From assembly GCA_002722245.1 (NCBI GenBank), contig PBLA01000030.1, positions 1 through 64,000 of the forward strand: a stretch of 64,000 nt of DNA, in the 5' to 3' direction. The notes beneath the pieces are model-generated. The model was not told the DNA's origin. It saw only the letters and a list, made by a program, of their open reading frames with translations, and searched no databases. The DNA is from Flavobacteriales bacterium (GTDB lineage: Bacteria > Bacteroidota > Bacteroidia > Flavobacteriales_C > GCA-002722245). Below, piece after piece: positions 23,852-32,804 of this stretch (position 1 is the first letter of the stretch; every line of letters begins with the position of its first letter). The translations under genes and the position numbers were made by a program.

Positions 23852-26254
23852 ATGAAAAACTTTAAAAATGTTTTATTTCTCTTCTTATTACTAACCTCAA
23901 TATTTTTTGTCAAAGGACAGAAAGTAGTAGGATATATGGATGTTAATTTATCGGAAGCTGAAGCGCGAGCTGATTTAATGAACTGGTCCCATATGTCTGA
24001 TTTTATTTATGGATTTATTACGCCGGACAATAATGGAAATCTTCCTGACCCCACTGGGTTAAAATTGTTTAATGACATCAAACAAAAATGTTTAGATAAT
24101 GGAGTTGATCTACATTTCTCTTCAGGGGGAGCATCAAATTCTGGGATGTTTCACACAATAGGACAAAATTCAACAGCAACAGCCAATTTTGCGAAAGAAA
24201 TTGCAGATGTTATGGAAACTCATGGAATGGTAGGTTGGGATTTAGATTGGGAGTTCCCTAGAACCGCTGCTGAACAAATATCTCAGGTGAATATTTTAAA
24301 AGCTGTTCACGATGAATTTACAGCACGCGGTAAAAGAGAAGAATGGCACATTGCTATTGCGGTAGGGGGAGAGACACCAAGCGTTGGGCCTCAAGGGGTT
24401 TATCATACGGATTATTGTTCTGCCGATGCATTTCAATACATTGATTATTTAAATATGATGTCTTATGATATTGGTCGAAATATTTCGGGTGATGACAACC
24501 ACTCTTCTTATGAGGATGCTGTAAACAACGTGATAGATTGGAATAACAAAGGGTGTCCTATTTCTAAAATGGTTCTAGGAGTTCCTTTTTATGCTCGGCA
24601 CAAAACAACGAGAGGATTGCCCCCTGGTAGTTTTTATGATATTACTTACGGTAATATGTCCAATGACGATCCTGCAACGTATTTTAACCAAGATTTTAAA
24701 GGAGATTATTACTACAATGGTGCTCCAACCTTAAAGCAGAAAGTAGATTATATTATGCAACAGGGGGGGGTAGGAGTCATGATTTGGGAGGTGACTTATG
24801 ATCGGTTTGATGAATATTCCCTTTTAAAAGCATTACATGATGAGATGGATAAATATAGATGTGATGCACCTGAACCAGACCTTGGAGATGATATTAGTTT
24901 ATGTGGCTCCAGTTTTATTAGTTTAGACGGAGGAGTGAGTCCTTTAGGAGGTTTGACCTTTACATGGAAAGATGAAAACGGAACATTAGTAAATCAGTCC
25001 CCGTCTGCAAGCACTTTTAATGTTGAAAATTCTGGTTTATATACTTTAGAGGTATGGAAAGATGGTTGTAATCGATCCGACGATGTGAATGTAACAGCAA
25101 CGATCAATACGCCTGATCTTGGAGGACCTTATGAATTATGTGATCCTGTTTCTGTTGTTTTAGACGCAGGAGCTATTCCTTCTGGTCACAATTATCAATG
25201 GCAAATCGATGATCAAGATATATCAGGTGCCATAAATCAGTCTTTTGAAGTAAAAAAAGCAGGTACGTATAAAATTGTGATTTCAGCAGAAGGATGTTCG
25301 TCAGTTCACGCTACTGCATCAGTAACTTCTGAGGTTCCTTATGCGGAATCAGATACAATTTGTAATGCCGGTGATGAGGGGGTATTGGAAGCCAATGAAG
25401 ATGTTAATTGGTACGAATTAGAGAATTCAGAGTCAGTATTATTTACAGGCTCATTATTTTCAACTATTGCGAACGAAAACGCAACATTTTGGATGGCAGG
25501 TACAGGGTCATCATTAACAGAATACACAACGCTCAAATCCACTTTTGGTAGTGGTTGGAGCGCTTCGGTAAACAATTATGGAACCAAAATTACTGTTTTA
25601 TCGGAAATGTCAATAGTAGGATTAGCTGTTAAGCCATCTGCTTCAGGAACGCTAAAGTTGAATCTTAAGGAAAGTGATGGCACCACTGTACTTCAAACAA
25701 CCTCTTTTACTGTGAGTGCTGGAGAACAAGATGTAGTGTTGGATTGGACAGGCATAGCGCCTGGTACATATTTTATTGATGCTGAAGGATCCTCTATGAG
25801 TTTAATTATAGACGGAACAGGTGCTGATAATGACTTTGAAATCCCAGGTGTTTTAACTTCTGAAAAAACGTGCTATGAACGATGGGGTGCTGCCTATTCT
25901 CCTAGTGTGAATTATGGGTTTTTTAATCGATTAAAACTTATGGCTGGTAAGGAATGTAAGCGTGTTCCTGTTCAAATAATAATTGATGCAGAGGCTCAGG
26001 AATGTTTAACTGTTTCTTCGTCATATTTGAAGGATTTGGAAACAAAGATTTTCCCCAACCCAAGCAACACCTTCTTTACTTTGACAAAATTTTCTGGTGA
26101 TGTTTATATGATTGATTCAAAGGGAGCTTTGGTGAAATCCTATCAAAATGTTCAGAATAATTTCACTTTTGGAGATAATCTAGAGAATGGTGTATACTTT
26201 GTTCACATGAAAAATGAAAATGGTATCAGTGTTCAAAAAGTAGTAAAGAAATAA
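23852..26254 (+). CDS. Secreted GH18 chitinase with Ig-like modules and T9SS type A domain
   Basis: An 800-residue exported enzyme with signal peptide (up to VKGQ, residue 23). The GH18 barrel covers about 24-345: FSSGGASNSG, the active-site strand GWDLDWEFPR with Asp 130, Asp 132 and the acid Glu 134, LNMMSYD and GVMIWEVTYD. The first Asp of the DxxDxDxE pattern is Val 127. Two Ig-like repeats follow (about 350-500; DLGDDISLCG, DLGGPYELCD), then a further beta-rich domain. From about residue 732 a type A sorting domain (KIFPNPSNTFFTL, NGVYFVHMKNE) leads to export by the type IX system. Together these suggest a cell-surface or secreted chitin- or peptidoglycan-cutting enzyme. A run of eight G (24763-24770) lies inside the barrel. 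Confidence 0.92.
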   Translation: MKNFKNVLFLFLLLTSIFFVKGQKVVGYMDVNLSEAEARADLMNWSHMSDFIYGFITPDNNGNLPDPTGLKLFNDIKQKCLDNGVDLHFSSGGASNSGMFHTIGQNSTATANFAKEIADVMETHGMVGWDLDWEFPRTAAEQISQVNILKAVHDEFTARGKREEWHIAIAVGGETPSVGPQGVYHTDYCSADAFQYIDYLNMMSYDIGRNISGDDNHSSYEDAVNNVIDWNNKGCPISKMVLGVPFYARHKTTRGLPPGSFYDITYGNMSNDDPATYFNQDFKGDYYYNGAPTLKQKVDYIMQQGGVGVMIWEVTYDRFDEYSLLKALHDEMDKYRCDAPEPDLGDDISLCGSSFISLDGGVSPLGGLTFTWKDENGTLVNQSPSASTFNVENSGLYTLEVWKDGCNRSDDVNVTATINTPDLGGPYELCDPVSVVLDAGAIPSGHNYQWQIDDQDISGAINQSFEVKKAGTYKIVISAEGCSSVHATASVTSEVPYAESDTICNAGDEGVLEANEDVNWYELENSESVLFTGSLFSTIANENATFWMAGTGSSLTEYTTLKSTFGSGWSASVNNYGTKITVLSEMSIVGLAVKPSASGTLKLNLKESDGTTVLQTTSFTVSAGEQDVVLDWTGIAPGTYFIDAEGSSMSLIIDGTGADNDFEIPGVLTSEKTCYERWGAAYSPSVNYGFFNRLKLMAGKECKRVPVQIIIDAEAQECLTVSSSYLKDLETKIFPNPSNTFFTLTKFSGDVYMIDSKGALVKSYQNVQNNFTFGDNLENGVYFVHMKNENGISVQKVVKK

Positions 26255-26358
26255 AGGATGAGGGGAATCCAATCTTTGTCAATTTTTTAGCTTTTCATTG
26301 TTAAGAAAAAAAGTCTTTTAGCTATTTACATTAAACGATATGCGTTTAATTTTACAGC

Positions 26359-27204
26359 ATGAAAGGTATGTTTCTAGTTTCCCTTTTATTAGTTTGTAAC
26401 ATTGTTTTTTCATTTAGCCCTGACTCCGCAATTGTTTCGGTTGAGAAAATCGAACCAAAACCAGCTATGGTTGTTTGGGATATAAACGATAGTTTGTATC
26501 ATATTCCTTCTTTTGATTTGTATTGCGGATTTGATCAAACGAAGATATGGGGGATGAAAGTTGATCAAACTAAGAAAAAAGATACAACCACAATTAAGTT
26601 GTTACATGATTCTTGTGATTTTCATAGTCCATGGATTGGTAGGTTGACTTCTGAATACGGTTGGCGTAATAATCGACCCCATTATGGTATTGACCTTAAA
26701 CTCAGTACAGGAGATAGCGTGCAGTCTGTTTTTGACGGGATGATACGAATTTCACGATACAGCGCATCCTATGGTCATGTTGTTGTAATTCGGCATTTAA
26801 ATGGTTTGGAGACTCTTTATGCTCATTTGAGTAAAAGATTAGTCAAAGAAGGAGATGAAATTCATACGGGTGAAGTTTTAGGGCTAGGAGGAAATACAGG
26901 GAGGAGTTTTGGAAGTCACTTGCATTTTGAGACGCGCTATTTAGGAGAACCGATAAATCCGAGGTCAATTTTTGAAATCAATGACTCTTCTTTTACGATA
27001 AAAGAGGAATTGTTGATGCTTAATGCTTCACATTTCACCTTTTTAAAAGAGGTTAGACGTATAAAATATCATCGAGTAAGAAGTGGTGATAGTTTGTGGA
27101 GGATATCAAAAAAATATGGGGTTTCGATAAGTAAACTTTGCCGTTTAAATGGAATCAGTAGAAAAAAAACGCTCCGTATTGGTGAACGTCTTCGTTATAA
27201 TTAA
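26359..27204 (+). CDS. M23 (LytM) peptidase with C-terminal LysM
   Basis: A 281-residue exported protein with signal peptide (MKGMFLVSLLLVCNIVFSFS). The M23 catalytic domain spans about 95-210: GWRNNRPHYGIDLKL gives the zinc His and Asp of HxxxD, YAHLSKRLV the third region and GSHLHFETRY the HxH motif, so a working zinc site is likely. A LysM domain (about 232-281; YHRVRSGDSLWRISKKYGVS) binds peptidoglycan. It would cut peptide cross-links. TAATTTTA (26347-26354) lies four bases before the ATG. It follows the chitinase by about 100 bases, and both act on polymeric wall material, but a shared operon is not evident. Confidence 0.93.
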   Translation: MKGMFLVSLLLVCNIVFSFSPDSAIVSVEKIEPKPAMVVWDINDSLYHIPSFDLYCGFDQTKIWGMKVDQTKKKDTTTIKLLHDSCDFHSPWIGRLTSEYGWRNNRPHYGIDLKLSTGDSVQSVFDGMIRISRYSASYGHVVVIRHLNGLETLYAHLSKRLVKEGDEIHTGEVLGLGGNTGRSFGSHLHFETRYLGEPINPRSIFEINDSSFTIKEELLMLNASHFTFLKEVRRIKYHRVRSGDSLWRISKKYGVSISKLCRLNGISRKKTLRIGERLRYN

Positions 27205-27216
27205 CTGAATAATACG

Positions 27217-27774
27217 TTAGAGTGTTTTTTTAATGCATTCATATAGGTTTTTAGTGTATCTGTTTTTATCTCCCCAAAATTGTAATGCACGATATCCTAT
27301 ATTATCAGTATTGGATTCTTCTTTGATATCCATTGATACTAATTGGTTTGTTTTTTGGAGCTGAATACTCCAGCTTCCTGTAATTCCAAGATTACTTTTT
27401 TTAATGGTGTATTTAATTTTATTCTGTTTAAAGTCTCTCATAATCAAAACAAAATATTCAGATTCTCCTTCGTTTAACCAAGCACCTTCAGTAGTTAATT
27501 TTACGCGCTCTGCAAACTCGCCTGAAATGGTAGGTGGGTTTTGAGTGAATTTGATAATCAGCTCACGAACTGAGAGGTTAGACTGGAATTCATAATGCGT
27601 GGTTGAAGTTTGTTTTTTATCTACTAAAAGTCCGCTTAGAGTCATTAATATTAGGCAGAAAATGACGATAAAACTAGAAAGTACAATTCTTCGTTTTATA
27701 GTATTTATTTTTCTTCGTTTGTTTTCGTTTTCCTTTGCTTTTGCTTTAAATTTGGATAGCTTTTTTTTATCCAT
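27217..27774 (-). CDS. Single-pass membrane protein, unknown
   Basis: I take ATG 27774 as the start (MDKKKLSKFKAKAKENENKR), which gives 185 residues; the longer in-frame form would run into the divergent TPR gene's promoter. A very basic N-terminus is followed by one hydrophobic helix (about 29-50, RIVLSSFIVIFCLILMTLSGLLV), then a soluble region outside the cytoplasm with many charged and aromatic residues (GEFAERVKLTTEGAWLNEGE, KSNLGITGSWSIQLQ). I do not recognise the family. It converges with the M23 peptidase over 12 bases and is divergent from the TPR pair. Confidence 0.6.
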   Translation of the reverse strand: MDKKKLSKFKAKAKENENKRRKINTIKRRIVLSSFIVIFCLILMTLSGLLVDKKQTSTTHYEFQSNLSVRELIIKFTQNPPTISGEFAERVKLTTEGAWLNEGESEYFVLIMRDFKQNKIKYTIKKSNLGITGSWSIQLQKTNQLVSMDIKEESNTDNIGYRALQFWGDKNRYTKNLYECIKKTL

Positions 27775-27876
27775 AGTATAAGAGGTTTTGACCTGTTTTG
27801 GAAAAGATACTAACAAAATCAGTTTTTCCAAATTTGAAAAACAAAAGATAGATGGATTTAATTTTAAATTAGACGT

Positions 27877-28476
27877 ATGTTTTTGAAACAAAATAAAAAG
27901 ATTGGCGTTAGAAGACAGGTGAAAAAGACCTTATTGATTACTCTGCTTACTTTTTATGGGCTGTTTGTGTCTGCTCAAAAAGTTTATGTCCCTGATCTAC
28001 CCCCTAATAACACGAAAGCTAAAGGTGTAGATATAGATTCCACTAAATCAGGTGAGAAGCAAAAATTAAATACTTCCACTGATTATGATGTTTCGGATCT
28101 TTTTAACTTGGATTTATCCGAAGCTGAAAGAGCTCAAGCGAAAGCAATTATTGAAGTTTTTACGGAGCAAATACAGGAAGATACTAATGATATCAGCGCC
28201 TACATAAATAGGGGGTCTTATTGGGCTACCTTGGGTCTTCATGTCCAAGCGATTAAAGATTATGACCGTGCATTGGCTATTGATGATCAACAGCCAATTA
28301 TTTATTACAATAGAGCCCTAAGTAAAGCGCGATTTTTTTACACCTATGATGCTTGTTTGGATTTAAAAAAATCACGAGATTTAGGCTTGATGCAAGCCAA
28401 TAGGTTGATGATGCAACAGTGTACACGATATCTTTCTAAATTAAATAGTGCTTCTGCTTCAACAGTATCAAAATAG
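27877..28476 (+). CDS. Exported TPR protein (first of a tandem pair)
   Basis: A 199-residue protein with a basic N-region and a hydrophobic signal ending in VSAQ (residue 34). A Ser/Thr/Lys-rich linker follows, then TPR-like repeats: ISAYINRGSYWATLGLHVQA, IKDYDRALAIDDQQPIIYYN and a final DACLDLKKSRDLGLMQA. The second half, from FNLDLSEAERAQAKAII onward, aligns closely with the next gene. It probably works in the periplasm as a protein-protein adaptor; no partner can be named. It is divergent from the unknown membrane protein over about 100 bases. Confidence 0.75.
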   Translation: MFLKQNKKIGVRRQVKKTLLITLLTFYGLFVSAQKVYVPDLPPNNTKAKGVDIDSTKSGEKQKLNTSTDYDVSDLFNLDLSEAERAQAKAIIEVFTEQIQEDTNDISAYINRGSYWATLGLHVQAIKDYDRALAIDDQQPIIYYNRALSKARFFYTYDACLDLKKSRDLGLMQANRLMMQQCTRYLSKLNSASASTVSK

Positions 28477-28541
28477 TTAAGTTAATCGGTTGATTGAATA
28501 GTTTCTAGTTCCAGTTGTAAATTTTTTAAGTACTCAACCTT

Positions 28542-29006
28542 ATGAAGCTAACTGTATTTTTATTCCTTTTTTGTATTGCCGGATTTGTCAAAAGTCAAGA
28601 TACAGTTATTGACTCAGCAGAAGCTAAAATAGAAAAGTACTATAATATTGATTTGCCTGATTCGGTTAGAAGTCATTTGAAAAGTCAAATCGACCATATG
28701 AATAAATATATTGCGCAAGACAGTTTGAATCCTAAGGCTTTTTTGCAGAGAGGGATATACTATGGTCAGCTTGGTGCTCAAGTGAAGGCAATAGAAAATT
28801 ATGATAAAACAATTCAGTTAGATTCCTTGGAATCTGTTGCCTATTTTAATCGAGGTCTTGCAAAAGGGCGTTTTCGATATACATTAGATGCTTGCCTTGA
28901 TCTAAAAAAAGCGTTTAAGCTTGGGATTCAACAAGCTGGAGAAATTTATGAGTCTTACTGTCGAATCTATCATTCTACAATTGAAAAAGCAGTAGTGTCT
29001 AAATAA
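28542..29006 (+). CDS. Exported TPR protein (second of a tandem pair)
   Basis: A 154-residue paralogue of the preceding gene, 65 bases downstream, with its own signal peptide (MKLTVFLFLFCIAGFVKSQ). It shares order and spacing of the TPR segment: YNIDLPDSVRSHLKSQID, AFLQRGIYYGQLGAQVKAIE, NYDKTIQLDSLESVAYFN and TLDACLDLKKAFKLGIQQA. The long Ser/Thr linker of the first copy is missing. The pair looks like a local gene duplication followed by divergence. Function is unknown beyond TPR adaptor activity in the periplasm. Confidence 0.75.
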   Translation: MKLTVFLFLFCIAGFVKSQDTVIDSAEAKIEKYYNIDLPDSVRSHLKSQIDHMNKYIAQDSLNPKAFLQRGIYYGQLGAQVKAIENYDKTIQLDSLESVAYFNRGLAKGRFRYTLDACLDLKKAFKLGIQQAGEIYESYCRIYHSTIEKAVVSK

Positions 29007-29154
29007 TACAGGTATTCAATTCTAAAAATTGAAAAAACATCCTTAATAATAGGCGTTTTTATGGTGTTCTCAATTTAAAAAATAAATTCTTTGTACTGAA
29101 ACCCTATTAGAATTTTATAGGTTAATGTGATATGAATATTCTATCAAATAAGCT

Positions 29155-30051
29155 ATGGAAGGATTAGATTTAATTCTATACGGTTTAATGAAGCAATACA
29201 AGGAGCGTGTCCCTGATGTGGCCAAAGTTACCAATGCTATGGTGGATCAAAAGGTAATTTCCTCTTCAGACGAAATAAGTAATGATCATATTGCTTTTAG
29301 AACGATGGGCGTCCCTCATTTAGGTATTCACTCTTTATCCAAAGTGTTTTTGAAGTATGGGTATGAAAAAAAAGATCATTTCTTTTTTGAAGGCAAACGA
29401 CTCGATGCTTTTTGGTACGCTCCTCCTGACCCTAGGTACCCTAGGATTTTCATAAGTGAATTAAGGGTGCAGGATTTACCTAAGTCAACACAGGATATAA
29501 TATTTTCTTATACCCAAGAAGTGAGTTCAGATCCTGTGGATGAACTGGATTTGAATGATGGTAACGAAGTTAGTCGTTTTTTACATCAACCTTTATGGAG
29601 GTTACCTAGTTGGGACGATTACCAAGCCCTTCAAAAAGTAAGTGAATATGCTGCATGGGTAATTTATAATCGGTATTACTTGAATCATTATACAATTTCT
29701 GTTCATGATTTAAGAAAAGGCTACAGTACAATTAATGAATTTAATTGTTTTCTAGAGTCTATTGGTATCGTTTTGAATGATTCAGGAGGTAAAATTAAAA
29801 TCAGTAAAGATGGGTTGTTACAACAAAGCTCCACTGTCTCTCAATTGGTAGAGGCTAAATTTAAGGGAGGAGTAAAAAAAATGATTCCGGGTTCGTATGT
29901 AGAGTTTTGTGAGCGAAAAGTATTGCCTGAATTTAAACATTTGTCGCCTGATCAAATTAAGCGAAAGCATCGCAGAGATGGATTTGAAACGGGTAATGCA
30001 GACAAAATTTTTGAAAGTACCTATTTAAATCAAACAAAAAAAAGAGATTGA
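29155..30051 (+). CDS. DUF1338 family, 2-oxoadipate dioxygenase/decarboxylase-like (HglS)
   Basis: A 298-residue member of the DUF1338/YdcJ family, shown in Pseudomonas putida (HglS) to convert 2-oxoadipate to D-2-hydroxyglutarate with Fe(II) in lysine degradation. Seen here are SNDHIAFRTMG with the first metal His (45), LNHYTISVHDLRKG with the second, and GSYVEFCERKVLPEF with the Glu ligand, in a vicinal-oxygen-chelate-like fold. It is followed one base later by a saccharopine dehydrogenase and then an antiquitin-type aldehyde dehydrogenase, which strongly supports a lysine-catabolic role. A weak ATTCTTTG promoter box lies at 29086-29093. Confidence 0.85.
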   Translation: MEGLDLILYGLMKQYKERVPDVAKVTNAMVDQKVISSSDEISNDHIAFRTMGVPHLGIHSLSKVFLKYGYEKKDHFFFEGKRLDAFWYAPPDPRYPRIFISELRVQDLPKSTQDIIFSYTQEVSSDPVDELDLNDGNEVSRFLHQPLWRLPSWDDYQALQKVSEYAAWVIYNRYYLNHYTISVHDLRKGYSTINEFNCFLESIGIVLNDSGGKIKISKDGLLQQSSTVSQLVEAKFKGGVKKMIPGSYVEFCERKVLPEFKHLSPDQIKRKHRRDGFETGNADKIFESTYLNQTKKRD

Positions 30052-30052
30052 T

Positions 30053-31123
30053 ATGAAAAACATTGTTGCATTGGGTTTAGGAAAGGTGGGTACATTAGTT
30101 GGTGTAATGCTCAGTGATAAGTTTACTGTTGTTGGAGTTGATAAAAAGTCTCCACATTACGAATTTGACTTGCCGTTTGAAGTTGTTGAGGGGGATGTCA
30201 CCGATGAATTATTTGTTCGGAAAATATTATTGGGAAAAGATGCTGTGGTTTCCTCTTTACCTTATTTTTTAAATAAAGGAATTGCTAAGATTGCCCATGA
30301 GCTAGGGATGCATTATTTTGATTTAACGGAGGATGTAGAAACGACTAATTATATCCGCAGTTTAAGCGAAACTTCCAAGGGTGTTATGGCTCCTCAATGT
30401 GGTTTAGCCCCTGGCTTTATAGGTATTATTGGAGCTCACTTAACACAAGATTTCACAAAGCTTAGAGATATTGAATTGCGCGTTGGCGCATTGCCTCGCT
30501 ATCCAAATGGACAGATGGCTTATTCTTTTACATGGTCTCCAGCAGGAGTAATTAATGAGTACATTAATGATGCAGAGGCGATTCATAATGGGGAACGAAA
30601 AATGGTAACCTCACTGGATGGGTTTGAATACATAAACATTGGGGGTAGAGAATTTGAGGCTTTTACTACTTCAGGTGGTTTAGGCACTATGTGCGAAACG
30701 TTTGAAGGGAAGGTTGATACATTAAATTACAAGTCGATTCGATATCCAGGGCATGGTAATCTTATGAAATTTTTAATTAATGAGTTAATTCTCAAAGAGG
30801 ATAAAGAGTCTTTAACACGAATTCTTGAAAATGCGAAACCTCCTGTGAAAGAGGATGTTGTTTATATATATGCTGTTGTTGAAGGATGGCAGGGTGAAAA
30901 GCTTTTTAGGAATGAATACTATAAGGCGTTCTATCCTCAAATGATTCAGGGTAATGAATGGCGAGCAATTTCCTGGACGACTGCAGCTTCAGTGGCTGGA
31001 GTAATAGAGCTTGTTGCTTCTGGTGATTTGCCTTCGAAGGGGTTTATCAAACAAGAGGAAATTCCATTTGAGAAGTTAATCCAAACAAACAATGGAAGGT
31101 ATTACACCATAGAAGATCAATAA
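30053..31123 (+). CDS. Saccharopine dehydrogenase family protein
   Basis: A 356-residue NAD(P)-dependent saccharopine dehydrogenase. The Rossmann start IVALGLGKVGTLVGVML carries the GxGxxG-type loop, followed by VEGDVTDELFVRKIL, PQCGLAPGFIGIIG and C-terminal segments (FTWSPAGVINEYI, SIRYPGHGNLMKFL, ISWTTAASVAGVIELV) diagnostic of the family. It would split saccharopine into glutamate and 2-aminoadipate 6-semialdehyde, feeding the aldehyde dehydrogenase 97 bases downstream. The lysine-ketoglutarate reductase that makes saccharopine is not in this gene nor elsewhere in the window. It starts one base after the DUF1338 gene, so the two share an mRNA. Confidence 0.9.
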   Translation: MKNIVALGLGKVGTLVGVMLSDKFTVVGVDKKSPHYEFDLPFEVVEGDVTDELFVRKILLGKDAVVSSLPYFLNKGIAKIAHELGMHYFDLTEDVETTNYIRSLSETSKGVMAPQCGLAPGFIGIIGAHLTQDFTKLRDIELRVGALPRYPNGQMAYSFTWSPAGVINEYINDAEAIHNGERKMVTSLDGFEYINIGGREFEAFTTSGGLGTMCETFEGKVDTLNYKSIRYPGHGNLMKFLINELILKEDKESLTRILENAKPPVKEDVVYIYAVVEGWQGEKLFRNEYYKAFYPQMIQGNEWRAISWTTAASVAGVIELVASGDLPSKGFIKQEEIPFEKLIQTNNGRYYTIEDQ

Positions 31124-31219
31124 ATTTATAGGATTGAATTGGTGATTTGTTAACGGTTAAGTAGTCTTAATACTAATAATGAGCTCGATTTATTTAAATA
31201 ATCAGAACACTAAGAGGAA

Positions 31220-32746
31220 ATGAAGGATATTTTAAGTAGTAATAAATTAACACCTCCCTTTTTAGGTGTAAGTACAGGAATTGAATCTTGGGAAGGTCAA
31301 GGGACATTATATCGCATTCAATCTCCAGTTGATGGATTGGAAATTGGATCAGTAAAAGGTGGTGATAAAGGAGATTTTGAGCGAGTTATAGTGCAGTCTG
31401 AAAAGGCATTTAGGAAGTGGAGACTTATTCCTGCACCACAACGAGGAGAAATTGTAAGGCAATTTGGAGATGAACTCAGAAAACAAAAAGATAAGTTAGG
31501 TGCTCTTGTTTCATATGAAATGGGAAAGAGTTTACAAGAAGGGTTGGGTGAGGTTCAGGAAATGATTGATATCTGCGACTTCGCTGTAGGGATGTCACGT
31601 CAACTTTATGGGTTGCAAATGCATTCCGAACGACCAGAGCATAGGATGTTAGAGCAATGGCATCCGTTGGGTATCGTAGGAATAATTTCTGCATTTAATT
31701 TTCCGGTGGCCGTTTGGGCATGGAATACTGCTTTGGCCTGGATATGTGGAAATGTATGTGTATGGAAACCATCAGAAAAAACACCGTTTACAGCGCTTGC
31801 CTGTCAGCGAATTATGACCGAAGTGATAAAAAGAAATCATTTACCTGAAGGGATTTGTTCTTTAATAATAGGAGGTAAAGATATAGGGGAGCAAATGGCT
31901 GCTCATTCAAAAGTGGCTTTGGTGTCCGCCACCGGATCAACGAAAATGGGAAAAAGTGTAGCTCAAGTAGTTGCGGCAAGGTTGGGGAAGTCTATTTTGG
32001 AGTTAGGAGGAAACAACGCTATAATTATTTCAGACAATGCTGATTTATCGCATGCTATTCCAGCTGTAGTTTTTGGTGCTGTTGGTACATGTGGACAGCG
32101 GTGTACCTCTACTCGAAGATTAATTGTACATGCTTCCAAATATGATGAATTGGTTAATCAACTTATTAAGGCGTATGATCAAATAAAAATTGGTAATCCA
32201 TTGGATGAAAAGAATCATGTAGGACCTTTAATAGATAAGCAGGCAGTTGAAAATTATGTAAAAACCATTGAAACGGCAATTGAGCAAGGTGGTAAAGTTC
32301 TTACAGGAAATCATGTTCTTGATTCACAAGAATTTTTATCAGGTTGTTATGTTAAACCAACTGTTATAGAAGCCAAATCTTCAATGGAAATTGTTCAAAA
32401 TGAGACATTCGCGCCGATTCTCTACGTGATGAAATATTCAACACTAGAAGACGCTATTGATATTCAAAATGCCGTTCCTCAAGGGTTATCCTCAAGTATT
32501 TTCACATTAAATATTCGAGAAAGTGAGCAATTTCTTTCTGTTGCAGGATCTGATTGTGGTATTGCTAATGTAAATATTGGTACATCTGGTGCAGAAATAG
32601 GGGGTGCCTTTGGTGGAGAAAAGGAAACAGGAGGCGGAAGAGAATCGGGTTCAGATGCTTGGAAATCCTATATGCGGAGGCAAACATGTACCATTAATTA
32701 TGGAGATAAACTTCCTCTTGCTCAAGGGATTAAATTTGAATTATAA
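31220..32746 (+). CDS. Antiquitin-type aldehyde dehydrogenase (aminoadipate semialdehyde dehydrogenase)
   Basis: A 508-residue ALDH of the ALDH7/antiquitin branch. The nucleotide site reads SATGSTKMGKSVAQVVAARL; the activating Glu lies in ILELGGNNAI (about 260) and the catalytic Cys in GTCGQRCTSTRR (about 294), the pattern that marks antiquitin. The C-terminus holds VNIGTSGAEIGGAFGGEKETGGGRESGSD, also ALDH7-like. It oxidises 2-aminoadipate 6-semialdehyde to 2-aminoadipate in lysine breakdown. It follows saccharopine dehydrogenase and DUF1338. The intervening step, an aminotransferase giving 2-oxoadipate, is missing here. Confidence 0.92.
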   Translation: MKDILSSNKLTPPFLGVSTGIESWEGQGTLYRIQSPVDGLEIGSVKGGDKGDFERVIVQSEKAFRKWRLIPAPQRGEIVRQFGDELRKQKDKLGALVSYEMGKSLQEGLGEVQEMIDICDFAVGMSRQLYGLQMHSERPEHRMLEQWHPLGIVGIISAFNFPVAVWAWNTALAWICGNVCVWKPSEKTPFTALACQRIMTEVIKRNHLPEGICSLIIGGKDIGEQMAAHSKVALVSATGSTKMGKSVAQVVAARLGKSILELGGNNAIIISDNADLSHAIPAVVFGAVGTCGQRCTSTRRLIVHASKYDELVNQLIKAYDQIKIGNPLDEKNHVGPLIDKQAVENYVKTIETAIEQGGKVLTGNHVLDSQEFLSGCYVKPTVIEAKSSMEIVQNETFAPILYVMKYSTLEDAIDIQNAVPQGLSSSIFTLNIRESEQFLSVAGSDCGIANVNIGTSGAEIGGAFGGEKETGGGRESGSDAWKSYMRRQTCTINYGDKLPLAQGIKFEL

Positions 32747-32757
32747 AAAGACTTGTA

Positions 32758-32789
32758 TTCGTTGATACTGAATTTTCAGTACCAACGAA
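32758..32789. terminator. Bidirectional terminator hairpin between ALDH and dapD
   Basis: Arms 32758-32771 and 32776-32789 pair over 13 base pairs with one A/C mismatch and a four-base loop. The hairpin lies in the 58-base gap between convergent genes, and a T-rich stretch follows it on the minus strand. It probably stops transcription from both sides. Confidence 0.55.
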
Positions 32790-32804
32790 ATAGACTGCCA
32801 ACAA

